This document shows, piece after piece, positions 8,099 to 17,945 of a DNA stretch of 64,000 nucleotides. The position numbers were made by a program, and so were the translations under genes. The DNA is from Nitrospirota bacterium. Its GTDB lineage: Bacteria; Nitrospirota; Thermodesulfovibrionia; Thermodesulfovibrionales; UBA6898. The notes under the pieces are model-generated. The model saw nothing but the letters and a program-made list of their open reading frames with translations, was not told the DNA's origin and made no database searches. Positions within the stretch are counted from its first letter, which is position 1; every line of letters begins with the position of its first letter. The stretch lies in assembly GCA_016215155.1 (NCBI GenBank), contig JACRLQ010000054.1, positions 52,013 through 116,012 of the forward strand. Reading direction: 5' to 3'.

Positions 8099-9266
8099 AT
8101 TCAGCAGAATAAAAAGACTGCCCCCATATGTTTTCGGCATAGTAAACAGCCTCAAGATGGAGGCCAGAAAGAGGGGGGAGGACATCATCGACCTCGGGAT
8201 GGGAAATCCCGACGGCGCGACCCCCAGGCATATAGTGGAAAAGCTTGTCGAGGCAGCGAGGAAAGGGAAGAACCACCGTTATTCCGCGTCAAAGGGCATT
8301 ACACAGCTCCGGATGGCGATAACCGAATGGTACAAAAGACGTTACGACGTCGACCTGGACCCCGAGACCGAGGCCTGCGTGACTATCGGTTCCAAGGAAG
8401 GACTTTCACACCTTGTGCTGGCCACCATCGGTCCCGGTGACGTTGTGCTTACTCCTACTCCCGCCTATCCCATACACCCTTACAGCGTGATCATCGCCGG
8501 GGGTGAGGTCAGGACCGTCCCGATCGGGGAGGGCATAGACTTTTTCGACGAAGTCGAAAAGGCCTATAAGACGACATGGCCCAGGCCCAAGATGCTCATA
8601 ATCAACTTTCCCCATAACCCCACAACCCAGGTTGTGGAAGGGCTTGATTTTTTCAGAAAAGTGGTGGATTTCGCGAAGGAAAACAACATCATTGTCATAC
8701 ATGACCTTGCCTATGCCGATCTTGTCTATGATGACTATAAGGCCCCGAGTTTTCTTCAGACGCCGGGCGCAAAGGACGTAGGCGTTGAGTTTTATTCTCT
8801 GACGAAGAGTTATTCGATGGCCGGATGGCGGGTCGGTTTCTGTGTCGGCAACAGGGAGATTGTAGGCGCGCTCATCAAGATAAAGAGTTATCTTGACTAC
8901 GGCATGTTCCAGCCCATCCAGATCGCCAGTGTCATCGCGTTGCGCGGGCCCCAGGAATGCGTCGAGGACATCAGGCGCGTCTATGAGCGAAGAAGGAATG
9001 TCCTTGTCAAAGGACTCAGGCAGGCCGGGTGGCCTATAGAGCCCCCGAAGGCCACGATGTTCGCGTGGGCGGAGATCCCGCCTCAGTTTAAGAAGATGGG
9101 GTCTCTTGAGTTCTGCAGACACCTCATTAAAAAGGCCGGGGTCGCTGTCTCCCCCGGTGTCGGGTTTGGAGAGGGCGGCGACGATTATGTGCGCTTTGCC
9201 CTGGTCGAAAATGAGCACAGAATACGGCAGGCGACTGCAGGGATAAAGAGGGTGATAAACAGATGA
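8091..9266 (+). CDS. alaC: Class I/II aminotransferase, alanine transaminase AlaC type
   Basis: A 391-residue PLP-dependent fold-type I aminotransferase, closely matching AlaC (glutamate-pyruvate transaminase): [39 protein letters not shown] and [19 protein letters not shown]. The PLP lysine is in [15 protein letters not shown] and the phosphate-binding arginine lies in the same segment. It overlaps lipA (8 bp) and hom (4 bp), so it is co-transcribed with amino-acid metabolism. A role in aspartate-family or alanine synthesis is inferred; other subclass substrates cannot be excluded. Confidence 0.88.
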   Translation: MYEFSRIKRLPPYVFGIVNSLKMEARKRGEDIIDLGMGNPDGATPRHIVEKLVEAARKGKNHRYSASKGITQLRMAITEWYKRRYDVDLDPETEACVTIGSKEGLSHLVLATIGPGDVVLTPTPAYPIHPYSVIIAGGEVRTVPIGEGIDFFDEVEKAYKTTWPRPKMLIINFPHNPTTQVVEGLDFFRKVVDFAKENNIIVIHDLAYADLVYDDYKAPSFLQTPGAKDVGVEFYSLTKSYSMAGWRVGFCVGNREIVGALIKIKSYLDYGMFQPIQIASVIALRGPQECVEDIRRVYERRRNVLVKGLRQAGWPIEPPKATMFAWAEIPPQFKKMGSLEFCRHLIKKAGVAVSPGVGFGEGGDDYVRFALVENEHRIRQATAGIKRVINR

Positions 9267-10561
9267 TACACGTAGGAATAGTCGGTTTTGGCACCGTAGG
9301 AACAGGCACGGCGAGGATACTGCTCGAAAACAGGACGGTCATAAGGGAGAGGACCGGGCTGGACCTCAATCTGAAGAAGATAGCCGATCTCGACATAAAA
9401 AGGAACCGGGGCCTGAGACTGCCCAAGGGCGTTCTCACCACAAAGGCCGGCGAGCTTATAAATGATCCGGATATACAGATCATCGTCGAGCTGGTAGGAG
9501 GCACCACGTTCGCCAGAGACATTATGCTCGGGGCGCTCAAGGCCGGAAAGCATGTGGTCACCGCAAATAAGGCGCTGCTTGCTACCTACGGCGGCGAGAT
9601 ATTCAGGACCGCCAAAAAACATAAGGTGGACGTAGGGTTCGAGGCCTCGGTAGGAGGCGGCATACCGATAATCAAGGTCCTCCGGGAAGGCCTCGTCGCA
9701 AACAGGATCCAGGCGATTTACGGAATAATAAACGGCACGACTAACTATATCCTTACGAAGATGACCGATGAAAAGGCCGAATTTTCCGAGGTGCTCAAGG
9801 AGGCGCAGAAGCTCGGGTATGCCGAGGCCGACCCTACCTATGATATCGAAGGGACCGACTCCGCCCATAAGCTTTCAATCCTCGCATCGCTCGCCTACGG
9901 CGCGTCTTACAGCATCAAAGACGTCTACACCGAGGGCATCTCCTGGATATCTCCGATGGACATCGAGTTCGCGCGTGAACTCGGATATAAGTTGAAACTT
10001 CTCGCGATCACCAAGGAGACGGACGGCAGGGTCGAACTCAGGGTTCATCCCACCATGGTGCCGGAGGGTTATCTGATCTCGAAGGTGGACGGGGTCTATA
10101 ACGCAATTTATGTAGAGGGGGATGCCGTGGGTTCGACGCTTTATTACGGAAGGGGGGCCGGAGACATGCCGACAGGAAGCGCGGTTGTCGGCGATATCGT
10201 CGATATCGCAAAAAATATCGCATGTGGATCGACAGGGAATGCCCTGACAGGTTCAGTCACCGTCAAGCCCAAGAACCTCATGAAAATGGACGACGTCATC
10301 TCGATGTATTACTTCAGGTTTTCCGCGCTCGACAGGCCGGGAGTGCTGTCGAAGATATCCGGCATTCTGGGCAAATATAACATAAGCATAATATCGGTCA
10401 TACAGAAGGCCAGACAGATAGGGAAGGCCGTGCCCCTTGTAGTGCTCACCCATCTCGCCAGAGAGAGAGACGTCATTAAGGCCCTGAGGGAGATCAACCG
10501 CCTGCCGGTCGTAGCCGGCAAGGCCGTCTGCATAAGGGTCGAAGGAAAGGAAACAGAATAA
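9263..10561 (+). CDS. hom: Homoserine dehydrogenase
   Basis: NAD(P)H-dependent reduction of aspartate semialdehyde to homoserine, the branch to threonine and methionine. The N-terminal Rossmann motif is [13 protein letters not shown]; the catalytic domain carries [10 protein letters not shown] and [20 protein letters not shown] with the family lysine and acidic residues. A C-terminal ACT domain (about residues 352-425, [18 protein letters not shown]) suggests allosteric control by threonine, as in single-domain Hom proteins. It overlaps alaC by 4 bp and ends 1 bp before the protease gene. Confidence 0.95.
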   Translation: MIHVGIVGFGTVGTGTARILLENRTVIRERTGLDLNLKKIADLDIKRNRGLRLPKGVLTTKAGELINDPDIQIIVELVGGTTFARDIMLGALKAGKHVVTANKALLATYGGEIFRTAKKHKVDVGFEASVGGGIPIIKVLREGLVANRIQAIYGIINGTTNYILTKMTDEKAEFSEVLKEAQKLGYAEADPTYDIEGTDSAHKLSILASLAYGASYSIKDVYTEGISWISPMDIEFARELGYKLKLLAITKETDGRVELRVHPTMVPEGYLISKVDGVYNAIYVEGDAVGSTLYYGRGAGDMPTGSAVVGDIVDIAKNIACGSTGNALTGSVTVKPKNLMKMDDVISMYYFRFSALDRPGVLSKISGILGKYNISIISVIQKARQIGKAVPLVVLTHLARERDVIKALREINRLPVVAGKAVCIRVEGKETE

Positions 10562-10562
10562 T

Positions 10563-12992
10563 ATGATAGAACCACTGAAGAGTTCCGAGCTGTATTCATG
10601 CTGCGACCAGGACGCCTTTGCGTTTAATACGACGGACGAGCTGCCTGAGCAGATCGAGACGATCGGACAGGACAGGGCCCTCAGGTCCATAGACTTCGGG
10701 CTTAACCTAAACAGCAAAGGGTTCAATATATACATACTCGGGGAAAACGGCACGGGCAAGACTACCACCATAAAGGCGCATCTTACCGCCAAGGCCTCGG
10801 GCGAGCCGGCGCCCCAGGACTGGTGCTATGTGTATAACTTTCAGGACCCTGACAGACCGGTCGCCATATCCATGGAGCCCGGAGACGCGGTCGTTTTTCA
10901 TAAGGACATGGAAGAGCTGATTAAGGTCCTGAAGGTCGAGATCCCGAAGATATTCGAGTCGAAGGAGTATGAAAGGCAGAAAAACCAGATACTCGAGGAG
11001 TTCCAGAATAAGCAGAAGGCCATGTTCGCGGGTCTTGAGGAAGAGGCCCAGACAAAGGGTTTTTCGATCAGAAAGTCCGTAAGCGGACTTATGATAGTCC
11101 CGGTCAAGAAAAACGGGGAACCCCTCACCGAGGAGGAATACACCGCGCTTGACGACAAGACGAAGGCGAAGATAGACGAGATAGGCAAGGGTCTCCAGGA
11201 GCGGCTGAACGACGTTGTCCGGGAGGTCAGGGAGGCTGAAAAAGGCGTCAAAAACAGCCTTTCGAGCCTGGAACGCGAAGCGGCCCTTTCCGCGGTAGGT
11301 CACTTTATGGATGAACTCAAAGGCAAATACGGAGGACATGAAAAGATATCCTCCTATCTGTCGGCGGTCACCGAGGACATCCTGGACCACATCGACGATT
11401 TCAAGACGCAGGAGGAGCCGCCGTCGCCCCTTCCGTTTATGAGGCTTCAGAAGGCCGAGCCTGCCTTTACCAGATATGTGGTGAACGTCATGGTCAACAA
11501 CAAAGACACCAAAGGCGCTCCCTGCATCTTCGAGAGCAACCCGACATACCTGAACCTCTTTGGAAGACTTGAATACAAGTTCCAGTACGGGGTCTCCACG
11601 ACTGATTTTTCGATGATCAAGGCAGGTTCGCTCCATAGGGCAAACGGCGGCTATATCGTCATCAACGCGCTCGATCTTCTGAAAAACATGATGTCGTACG
11701 ACACGCTCAAGCGGATGCTCAGAAACGGAGAGATCAGGATTGAGGACGTATGGGAACAGTACCGTATGGTGTCGATGGCGACCCTTCGGCCGGAAGCCAT
11801 CCCGCTTAATGTAAAGGTGGTCCTCGTCGGCACCCCCCATATTTATTATCTCCTTTACAGTCTTGATGAGGAATACCGCGAGCTTTTCAAGGTGAAGGCG
11901 GATTTTGACAGCAGGATGGAGCGGAACAGGGATACTACGAACAATTACGCGGCCTTCATCGCAAGCACCTGCAAGAAAAAGGGCCTGAGGCACTTCGACA
12001 GGTCCGGCGTCGCGAAGATAGTCGAGTACGGCTCCCGTCTCGCGGAACACCAGCAGAAGCTGTCTTCCAGGTTCAGTGATATCGCCGATGCCATAAAAGA
12101 GGCTGACTACTGGGCGAAGAAATCAGGCAGCGCCATAGTAAAGGCTGAGCACGTGGAAACAGCGCTAAGGGAAAAGATTTTCAGGACCAACAGGATCGAG
12201 GAGCGGCTGCAGGAGATGGTCGTCGAAGGCCAGATCATTATCGACACGGAAGGCAAAAAGGTCGGCCAGATCAACGGGCTTGCGGTGCTCGGGCTCGGGG
12301 ACTATCAGTTCGGGAAACCCTCGAGGATAACGGCAAGCACCTATGTGGGCAAGTCCGGTGTCGTCAACATCGAACGCGAGACGAAGATGAGCGGCAGGAT
12401 CCACGACAAGGCGGTCCTCATCATCACCAATTACATACACAGGACCTTTGCCTCCAGAAAACCGGTCAGTTTCGCGGGTTCCATAACCTTTGAGCAGCTC
12501 TACGATATGGTCGAAGGAGACAGCGCCTCGTGCGCCGAAATATACGCGATCCTGAGCAGTCTCTCGGGCGTCCCTTTGAGGCAGGACATGGCGATCACCG
12601 GTTCCATGGACCAGACAGGAGAGGTCCAGCCCATAGGCGGCGTCAACGAAAAGATAGAGGGGTTCTTCGATCTCTGCGTCATAAGGGGTCTGACCGGCAG
12701 TCAGGGGGTCGTCATCCCCAGGAAGAACATCAATAACCTCATGGTCAAACAGGAGGTCGTCGATGCCGTTAAAGAGGGGAAGTTCCTGATATATCCGATC
12801 GACAGGGTCGAGGAGGGGATAGAGATCTTTACCGGCATTCAGGCCGGTGAAATGAAGGAAGACGGGACCTATCCTGACGGCACATTTTACGCGCTTGTTT
12901 CCAGGCGGCTCGACGAGATCTCCGCGGCCATGAAGGACAAAAAGGACGACCAGAAGGATAAGGACAAGGAGAAGGAAGATAACAATTCCTAG
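10563..12992 (+). CDS. Lon-like ATP-dependent serine protease (LonB/AAA_32 type)
   Basis: An 809-residue ATP-dependent protease. The AAA part begins with Walker A GENGTGKTT (about residues 60-68) and contains a long coiled insertion, as in the Lon-related AAA_32 family rather than classical LonA. The C-terminal Lon protease domain has the Ser-Lys dyad: Ser654 in EGDSASCAE and Lys697 in GGVNEKIEG, 43 residues apart as in Lon. The tail is a charged, lysine-rich stretch (KDKKDDQKDKDKEKEDN). It starts 1 bp after hom; a functional link to hom is not obvious. A terminator follows. Confidence 0.9.
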   Translation: MIEPLKSSELYSCCDQDAFAFNTTDELPEQIETIGQDRALRSIDFGLNLNSKGFNIYILGENGTGKTTTIKAHLTAKASGEPAPQDWCYVYNFQDPDRPVAISMEPGDAVVFHKDMEELIKVLKVEIPKIFESKEYERQKNQILEEFQNKQKAMFAGLEEEAQTKGFSIRKSVSGLMIVPVKKNGEPLTEEEYTALDDKTKAKIDEIGKGLQERLNDVVREVREAEKGVKNSLSSLEREAALSAVGHFMDELKGKYGGHEKISSYLSAVTEDILDHIDDFKTQEEPPSPLPFMRLQKAEPAFTRYVVNVMVNNKDTKGAPCIFESNPTYLNLFGRLEYKFQYGVSTTDFSMIKAGSLHRANGGYIVINALDLLKNMMSYDTLKRMLRNGEIRIEDVWEQYRMVSMATLRPEAIPLNVKVVLVGTPHIYYLLYSLDEEYRELFKVKADFDSRMERNRDTTNNYAAFIASTCKKKGLRHFDRSGVAKIVEYGSRLAEHQQKLSSRFSDIADAIKEADYWAKKSGSAIVKAEHVETALREKIFRTNRIEERLQEMVVEGQIIIDTEGKKVGQINGLAVLGLGDYQFGKPSRITASTYVGKSGVVNIERETKMSGRIHDKAVLIITNYIHRTFASRKPVSFAGSITFEQLYDMVEGDSASCAEIYAILSSLSGVPLRQDMAITGSMDQTGEVQPIGGVNEKIEGFFDLCVIRGLTGSQGVVIPRKNINNLMVKQEVVDAVKEGKFLIYPIDRVEEGIEIFTGIQAGEMKEDGTYPDGTFYALVSRRLDEISAAMKDKKDDQKDKDKEKEDNNS

Positions 12993-13040
12993 CCGCCTAC
13001 GCGGCAAGAAAACTTAATATTCAACCGTAATCCCCGGTAA

Positions 13041-13074
13041 AAAACACCTGTCAGTCCTGACAGGTGTTTTTTTG
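13041..13074 (+). terminator. Rho-independent terminator after the Lon-like gene
   Basis: Perfect 13-bp inverted repeat, 13041-13053 against 13058-13070, with loop GTCC and a downstream T run to 13073. The A-rich 5' arm means it could also act on the other strand. Confidence 0.85.
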
Positions 13075-13151
13075 TTCCCCGCGTGATAAAAAAGGGCTGC
13101 AGGACGCGGGGCTGACCCGGTCCGAGTTTTATAGTGTCAGGGGAGGGGACC

Positions 13152-13652
13152 ATGAATTCACAAGGGGCGACACTCACCGAGCTTCTGGTCGCAATGGCCA
13201 TTGTGGTGACGCTGCTGGGGGCAACCGGGTTTTCCTATCAGGGGTGGATGGGAGGATACGAGATCGAAAAGGCGACGAAGGAAATCTATACGGATTTTAT
13301 GTCCGCCCGTTTGGCCGCAGTTCAGTCGGGTATACAGCATATTGCCGTTATCGACAGATTTTCATACACCATAGCTGAAGACAGGGACAAAAGCGGCGAC
13401 CTCAACGCCGGCGATGTTACCCTGCCGGGCTTCCCGAAGTCCCTGAGATATGAGCTGCACGCCAATAACAACGGCAACGCCATTAAATTCGATAACAGAG
13501 GGATGATATCGAACCTCAGGACCCTCAATTTCGTGGAGACCGAATTCGGTCCTGACTATGACTGCCTGAGGGTCTCGATGTCCAGGATCATCATGGGCAG
13601 ATACAAATTTAATCACAATCCGAGTATTACCGACACCTGCGTCACAAAATAA
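13152..13652 (+). CDS. GspH/FimT-type pseudopilin
   Basis: A 166-residue prepilin-like protein. The ATG at 13152 is chosen because GGGAGGGG lies just upstream and because it gives a short prepilin leader: MNSQG followed by ATLTELLVAMAIVVTLLGA, with Gly at -1 and Glu at +5 for prepilin peptidase and N-methylation. The body resembles GspH/FimT minor pseudopilins (KEIYTDFMSARLAAVQSG), and the acidic stretch DKSGDLNAGD may bind calcium. It stands alone here with no other pilin or secretion gene, and converges with the radical SAM gene 9 bp away. Confidence 0.82.
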   Translation: MNSQGATLTELLVAMAIVVTLLGATGFSYQGWMGGYEIEKATKEIYTDFMSARLAAVQSGIQHIAVIDRFSYTIAEDRDKSGDLNAGDVTLPGFPKSLRYELHANNNGNAIKFDNRGMISNLRTLNFVETEFGPDYDCLRVSMSRIIMGRYKFNHNPSITDTCVTK

Positions 13653-13661
13653 CGGATGGGT

Positions 13662-14654
13662 TCAGCAAAGGGAGTCCAGGGAAAGACAGCGAATGTCAGG
13701 TCCGTCAAGCTCTCTGTAATGGAAATACCGATGGGCGGGACATCCTCCCGTGCAGGGTCCCCTGTTCGAACAACGGCGCTCGGGGCAGGTATTTCCGTTG
13801 AAGGTTCTGAAATAGTCAAACCTGGGGTGTTTCATTATATGGGCAAGGTCGTCCTCAAGGATGTTCCCTATCCGGAACTCGGGAAACCCGTGGAAAAGAT
13901 TGCAGGGGAAGACCGAACCATCGGGTTGTATGGATACCTTTTTGGACCCTCCGGCGCAGCGCAGGCCCGGGGCTGCCCCGCCGGAGTTGAAGCAGGACGC
14001 GGTCACACATGATATATCCATGCCGGGATTGGCTTCCTTCAAGGTCTTGAAAGCCGACATAAAACGTGGATAGCCGAACGCCGAAGCCGCCTGAGCGGGG
14101 TCTGAAGAAAAAACGTCCATATGTATCAGGTAATAGCGCCTGATCCCGAGCCGGTTAAGAAGGGCGATGATGTTTTGTATATCACGTTCAGTCTCCCGGT
14201 TCAGGACGGTCTTCACCAGCGGGTCCAGGCCCATTTCGGACAGTTTCACCAGGCTTTCAACCGCCCTCCCGAAGTTGGACGAACGGGTTATTTTGTTATG
14301 CCGGGCCTCTGTGCCGCCCTCCAGGGAGACCCCGATGTTGAATCGGGAAGGATCAACCCCGGTCAGTCCGGGGAGCGCCCCCGGGACGCTCCCGTTTGTG
14401 CTGACATTTACCAAAAATCCCCTTCCGGTACAGGTTTTTATGAAATCGGGGACCCACTCCAGAAGCAGCGGTTCCCCGCCCATAAGGTCTATCTCCATGA
14501 CGTTATGAGAGGAAAGTACCCCGATCAGTTTCAGGGCATCTTCGAAGGCAAGATCGGGCATTTTCGGACTGTCGCCGTTAAAGCAGAAGGAACACCTCTG
14601 GTTGCAGCGGACTGTAGGGTAGAGCTGGATGTATTGCGGGAGATGAAAATTCAT
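13662..14654 (-). CDS. Radical SAM/SPASM protein
   Basis: A 330-residue radical SAM enzyme with CX3CX2C at Cys17, Cys21 and Cys24 (VRCNQRCSFCFN) and the GGEP motif (DLMGGEPLLLEW). The C-terminal region carries a SPASM-type cysteine set: CAGGSKKVSIQPDG, FPCNLFHGF, then CPERRCSNRGPCTGGCPAHR. SPASM proteins modify peptides or proteins, or process small substrates; no precursor peptide was recognised nearby. It is followed upstream on the same strand by an iron-sulfur flavoprotein 26 bp away, perhaps its redox partner. The substrate is unknown. Confidence 0.85.
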   Translation of the reverse strand: MNFHLPQYIQLYPTVRCNQRCSFCFNGDSPKMPDLAFEDALKLIGVLSSHNVMEIDLMGGEPLLLEWVPDFIKTCTGRGFLVNVSTNGSVPGALPGLTGVDPSRFNIGVSLEGGTEARHNKITRSSNFGRAVESLVKLSEMGLDPLVKTVLNRETERDIQNIIALLNRLGIRRYYLIHMDVFSSDPAQAASAFGYPRFMSAFKTLKEANPGMDISCVTASCFNSGGAAPGLRCAGGSKKVSIQPDGSVFPCNLFHGFPEFRIGNILEDDLAHIMKHPRFDYFRTFNGNTCPERRCSNRGPCTGGCPAHRYFHYRELDGPDIRCLSLDSLC

Positions 14655-14680
14655 AATTTTACTGCAATTTTACTCAGCGA

Positions 14681-15253
14681 CTATGTGCTGACAAGTTTCC
14701 TGCCCGCCTCAAATGCGTCGCCAAGGGCCGTGGGATGCTGCTCGATGGCCCCTTTTGCGTCCACGCCAAGGAAGCTGATTACCGAATGCTCCTTAACGCT
14801 TATGGTCCTGAAGAATGCCTTTGCCGATGCGTCGCCGCACTCGACCCCGATCTCTTTTTTCATGCCCCCGACGAGGACCAGAAGTCCTTTTCTGCCGTGT
14901 GGGCCCTCCGGGATCGGTTTTTTAAGCAGGTACTTCTCGCACCAGAAGCTCTGGCACCTGTCTACAAGTATCTTGGACTGGGCGCTCAGTCCGAAAAAAA
15001 AGATAGGGGAGGCGAGGATTATCCTGTCGGCCGTCCTGATCTCGCCGTATATATCACGCATGTCGTCCTCTATTATGCACGCCCCGGTCTTTTCGCAGCC
15101 TCCGCAGTCCTGGCAGGGTCTTATATTCATAAGATTGAGATTGAATGTCCTGACCGTGCCTCCGGCAGATTCGATCCCGCGGACCGCCTGGTTCAAAAGC
15201 AGTTCAGTATTGCCCGCTTTCCTCGGGCTGCCCAGGAATGCTATCGTCTTCAT
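14681..15253 (-). CDS. Iron-sulfur flavoprotein (NADPH-dependent FMN reductase family)
   Basis: A 190-residue flavodoxin-fold protein. GSPRKAGNTELLL is the FMN phosphate-binding loop, and CX2CX2CX5C at Cys47, Cys50, Cys53 and Cys59 (CQDCGGCEKTGAC) is the compact 4Fe-4S motif of archaeal and anaerobic iron-sulfur flavoproteins. It would shuttle electrons between a ferredoxin-like donor and O2, peroxide or another acceptor. It lies 16 bp after the ferritin-like gene and 26 bp before the radical SAM gene, so the three are probably one transcript. Start ATG read from 15253. Confidence 0.88.
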   Translation of the reverse strand: MKTIAFLGSPRKAGNTELLLNQAVRGIESAGGTVRTFNLNLMNIRPCQDCGGCEKTGACIIEDDMRDIYGEIRTADRIILASPIFFFGLSAQSKILVDRCQSFWCEKYLLKKPIPEGPHGRKGLLVLVGGMKKEIGVECGDASAKAFFRTISVKEHSVISFLGVDAKGAIEQHPTALGDAFEAGRKLVST

Positions 15254-15269
15254 GGCCGTCCCGGCTTCC

Positions 15270-15758
15270 TCAGCCTTCCACTATGCCGCGTTCTTCGTAC
15301 ATGTACCACTGACCGGTATTGTCCAAAAAGCTGAACGTCTCGTTAAGGATGGCGAAGTGGTCGTTCTCCTCGACCGCGAGGCGTTCGAAGAGTTCTTTTT
15401 CTTCCGGAGAGCCGGCCTTCGCCGCGGCCTCTTTATAATAATCGAAGCCGTCTTTTTCCATCTTCATCGCGATCCTGATCGCCTCAAGTTCATCTTCGAG
15501 GGCCTTTATCCTTTCCATCATGGCGTCTTTTTGCTCACTGAAGACGGTCTTTATGGCGTCCTTGGGTCTGTGGAACTCGAGCTGGACCTTCATGCCCCTG
15601 AAGAGTTCCTGGAGCATGCGGAGGTGGCGTCTTTCGTCTTTTACGAACCCCCGGAACATCTCTTTCCCAAACGGATGAACGGTCTTTTGGGCCGCCTCGG
15701 TATAGAATGTTATGGCGTCCGTCTCCATCTTTATCGCGGTCTCTACAGCTTCCTTCAT
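15270..15758 (-). CDS. Ferritin-like (rubrerythrin/YciE-like) diiron protein
   Basis: A 162-residue four-helix-bundle protein with two ExxH-type diiron motifs: METDAITFYTEAA with VKDERRHLRML, and MEKDGFDYYKEAA with AVEENDHFAIL. This is the internally duplicated ferritin-like fold of rubrerythrin, without the rubredoxin Cys4 domain. The C terminus SFLDNTGQWYMYEERG resembles conserved tails of this group in anaerobes. A GAGGGGG ribosome-binding site precedes the ATG. First gene of the minus-strand trio; a role in iron or peroxide handling is inferred. Confidence 0.85.
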   Translation of the reverse strand: MKEAVETAIKMETDAITFYTEAAQKTVHPFGKEMFRGFVKDERRHLRMLQELFRGMKVQLEFHRPKDAIKTVFSEQKDAMMERIKALEDELEAIRIAMKMEKDGFDYYKEAAAKAGSPEEKELFERLAVEENDHFAILNETFSFLDNTGQWYMYEERGIVEG

Positions 15759-15962
15759 CTTAGTTCCCCCTCATAAATGGATTGTTATTTGGATTGTTAT
15801 TAAATTATATCAGAATAAAAGCGAACGTTCTAATTTTAATTCGGCGATAATCCAGCGGGACGCCGGGACGGGAGCTTTGAAACTCTTTATTGGCTTCTGG
15901 TAGAATTAAGAAGTGCCTTCGCATTAATAATTTCTTGAGATCAAAGGACAGGTAACCCCGGG

Positions 15963-17024
15963 TTGTCGATCAGCGGACATACGAAAGCAAATTCACCGTC
16001 GTCAGGGCTTGCGGGCCGGCTTTTCAAAGTAAAATGGCTATGGCTGGTCGTCTTCATGAGCTTCTGCGGGTGCGCGACCCATTCGGATATCTCCTTAAGG
16101 ATAGAGCCCCCGTTTAACCTGGGCGCGGGCAGCGGCCAGGAATCAGCCCAGACTGATGAGGTTGTCATGAAAATCGTCATGAGGAACAACACCGTCGAGG
16201 CGGATGCGCAATGGGTCCAGGAGTCGTATAAGGACTTTATGATCAGGAACCTCGCCGATATAGATGAGACGGACTACGCAAAGTTCGCTGAGTATCTGGA
16301 CGGCGGAAGTGTTTATGTCGTCATCCATCCCGCCTACCATGTTTTTTTTAACGAAAGGGCGGCTGTCTCCAAAAACGGCGGCGGACCCCTTGATTCAAAG
16401 AACGTCGTAGAGAGGTTTCTGGAGACCCCTGTGTCTTCTTCAAGTGCCAGGCTTATGAAGGCCCAGGAGAAGTCGCTGAGGGATTTTCTGGAATATATGT
16501 CGTCAGACCGGAAGTTGGTGATTTTGGTGCTTCCCAAGGCCTATCGTGACTATAAAATGTATAATTTCAGAAACGGCAGGGATGAATACATGAGGTACAT
16601 AAATGAAGTGACCAATGGCTCGGCCTCTGTTATTTACACCTATTCCAGCCAACCCAGCCGCGGGACCCTAGGTGAAGACGACAAGAAGAGATTGTTTAAG
16701 CTGATATTTGCGACGAGGGCAAAAGCGGTCCTCGTAGGGGGCGGTTTTGTCGGCCGGTGTCTCGACGAGTTCTATACTTACTTCCAGCGCAATTACAGTG
16801 AAAACAGACTCTGGCTGGTCCCGGAGATATCGGCGATTTCTCCGTCGGATGTCTCCAACTCAGCGGCGGATACTATGTTAAACCCCAACGGCACTATCAA
16901 TATGGCTGAATTTTCCCAGAACATAAATTCAAAGTTTGTCAGCCGCCATGAGCTTATGCCGAGATTGAGGGGCATCGGAAATGGCCGGCAGACCGGATCT
17001 TTAGTCGCTGAAATCGATGATTGA
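15963..17024 (+). CDS. Unrecognised exported protein, possible lipoprotein
   Basis: Function unknown. The frame opens with TTG at 15963; no nearby ATG gives a full signal sequence, so the start is uncertain. Residues 22-37 (FKVKWLWLVVFMSFCGCAT) form a hydrophobic export signal ending in a possible lipobox cysteine. The mature part is mixed alpha/beta with GSVYVVIHPAYHVFF, DRKLVILVLPKAY and RAKAVLVGGGFVGRCLDEF. The nine-haem cytochrome starts 39 bp downstream and may be co-transcribed. No domain family was recognised. Confidence 0.65.
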   Translation: MSISGHTKANSPSSGLAGRLFKVKWLWLVVFMSFCGCATHSDISLRIEPPFNLGAGSGQESAQTDEVVMKIVMRNNTVEADAQWVQESYKDFMIRNLADIDETDYAKFAEYLDGGSVYVVIHPAYHVFFNERAAVSKNGGGPLDSKNVVERFLETPVSSSSARLMKAQEKSLRDFLEYMSSDRKLVILVLPKAYRDYKMYNFRNGRDEYMRYINEVTNGSASVIYTYSSQPSRGTLGEDDKKRLFKLIFATRAKAVLVGGGFVGRCLDEFYTYFQRNYSENRLWLVPEISAISPSDVSNSAADTMLNPNGTINMAEFSQNINSKFVSRHELMPRLRGIGNGRQTGSLVAEIDD

Positions 17025-17063
17025 CGGTGTGCGGGGCGCCCTCTTAAATACAATCGGGGCCCC

Positions 17064-17888
17064 ATGAGCGGATTATCAGGGCCCATCACCGGGCCGACAG
17101 GTCATAAAGAGTTTTTCAGGACGGTCATTGTAGTTTTTCTGTTGAGCGTGTTTTTTTTGCTGCCGTCGCCGTCCGCGAGCGAGCGGGATGAACAATGCCT
17201 TCGATGCCATGTGTCTGTTTTAAAAGGGACCTTTCTGCATGAGCCTGTCAAGAAGGGATGTGCCTCCTGTCACAAGACCGCTGATTCATCCGGGGCGCAT
17301 GGAGCAACTAAAGACAGGGTCTCCGGATGGTTTGGGAGCGGTCAGTCCGAGCTTTGCTTCTCCTGCCATGACAGGTCAAAATTATCGGGTAAGTATGTCC
17401 ATGCGCCTGTAAGTATGGGTTACTGCACCGGTTGTCACAATCCTCACAACTCGGAATATCCTAAACTTCTCAAGGCCGCGGCCGGGGAGGTCTGCTTCAT
17501 ATGTCATGACAAGTCCGGGTTCAGAAAAAAAATTGTTCATGGGCCGGTTTCCGCCGGTATGTGCATTGTTTGTCACAGTCCGCATGCCTCGGAAGAACGG
17601 GCGCTGCTTCGCAACAAGCCCGCGGTTTTATGTTTCAACTGTCATCCGGAGGTCACCAGAGAGCGGCACGTCACCGCTGATACAAGGCATCCTCTTGGGG
17701 CATATGAAAAGATCGATGAAGACAAACGGGTGGAATATGTAAAAAAAATTATCAAGGACCCTGCCCGTCCGGGTAAAGAGTTTTATTGCGGAAGCTGCCA
17801 TGATCCGCATAGTGCCGATACAAAATATCTGTTGAGATATCAACCTGTTACAATGTTTGATCTATGTAAAAAGTGTCATCCAAAGTAG
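17064..17888 (+). CDS. Nine-haem c-type cytochrome with doubled CXXCH domains
   Basis: A 274-residue exported cytochrome. A signal segment (RTVIVVFLLSVFFLLPSPSA, about residues 19-39) is followed by nine CXXCH haem sites: CLRCH, CASCH, CFSCH, CTGCH, CFICH, CIVCH, CFNCH, CGSCH and CKKCH. Their paired arrangement, with HAPVSMGYCTGCHNPHNS-type linkers, is the doubled CXXCH family seen in metal-reducing and other anaerobic bacteria. It shares layout with the 11-haem protein at 58,212. Periplasmic electron transfer is the likely role; partners are unknown. Confidence 0.9.
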   Translation: MSGLSGPITGPTGHKEFFRTVIVVFLLSVFFLLPSPSASERDEQCLRCHVSVLKGTFLHEPVKKGCASCHKTADSSGAHGATKDRVSGWFGSGQSELCFSCHDRSKLSGKYVHAPVSMGYCTGCHNPHNSEYPKLLKAAAGEVCFICHDKSGFRKKIVHGPVSAGMCIVCHSPHASEERALLRNKPAVLCFNCHPEVTRERHVTADTRHPLGAYEKIDEDKRVEYVKKIIKDPARPGKEFYCGSCHDPHSADTKYLLRYQPVTMFDLCKKCHPK

Positions 17889-17915
17889 CGGAATTTGACC
17901 CGGAATCCGCGTATA

Positions 17916-17945
17916 TTGACTTGAAAGGCTGTTTCATGGTATGTT
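17916..17945 (+). promoter_or_regulatory. Candidate promoter of the winged-helix regulator
   Basis: TTGACT at 17916-17921 and TATGTT at 17940-17945, 18 bp apart. The predicted start would fall at or beside the ATG at 17952 and within the palindrome described next. The -10 box is weak. Confidence 0.4.

Noticed and set aside
10707..12050. A 447-codon minus-strand frame
   Set aside because: It is a shadow of the Lon-like gene, whose Walker and Ser-Lys motifs are intact on the other strand.
14121..15776. A 551-codon open frame on the plus strand
   Set aside because: It is antisense to three minus-strand genes with complete radical SAM, iron-sulfur flavoprotein and diiron motifs; its own translation has no recognisable domain.
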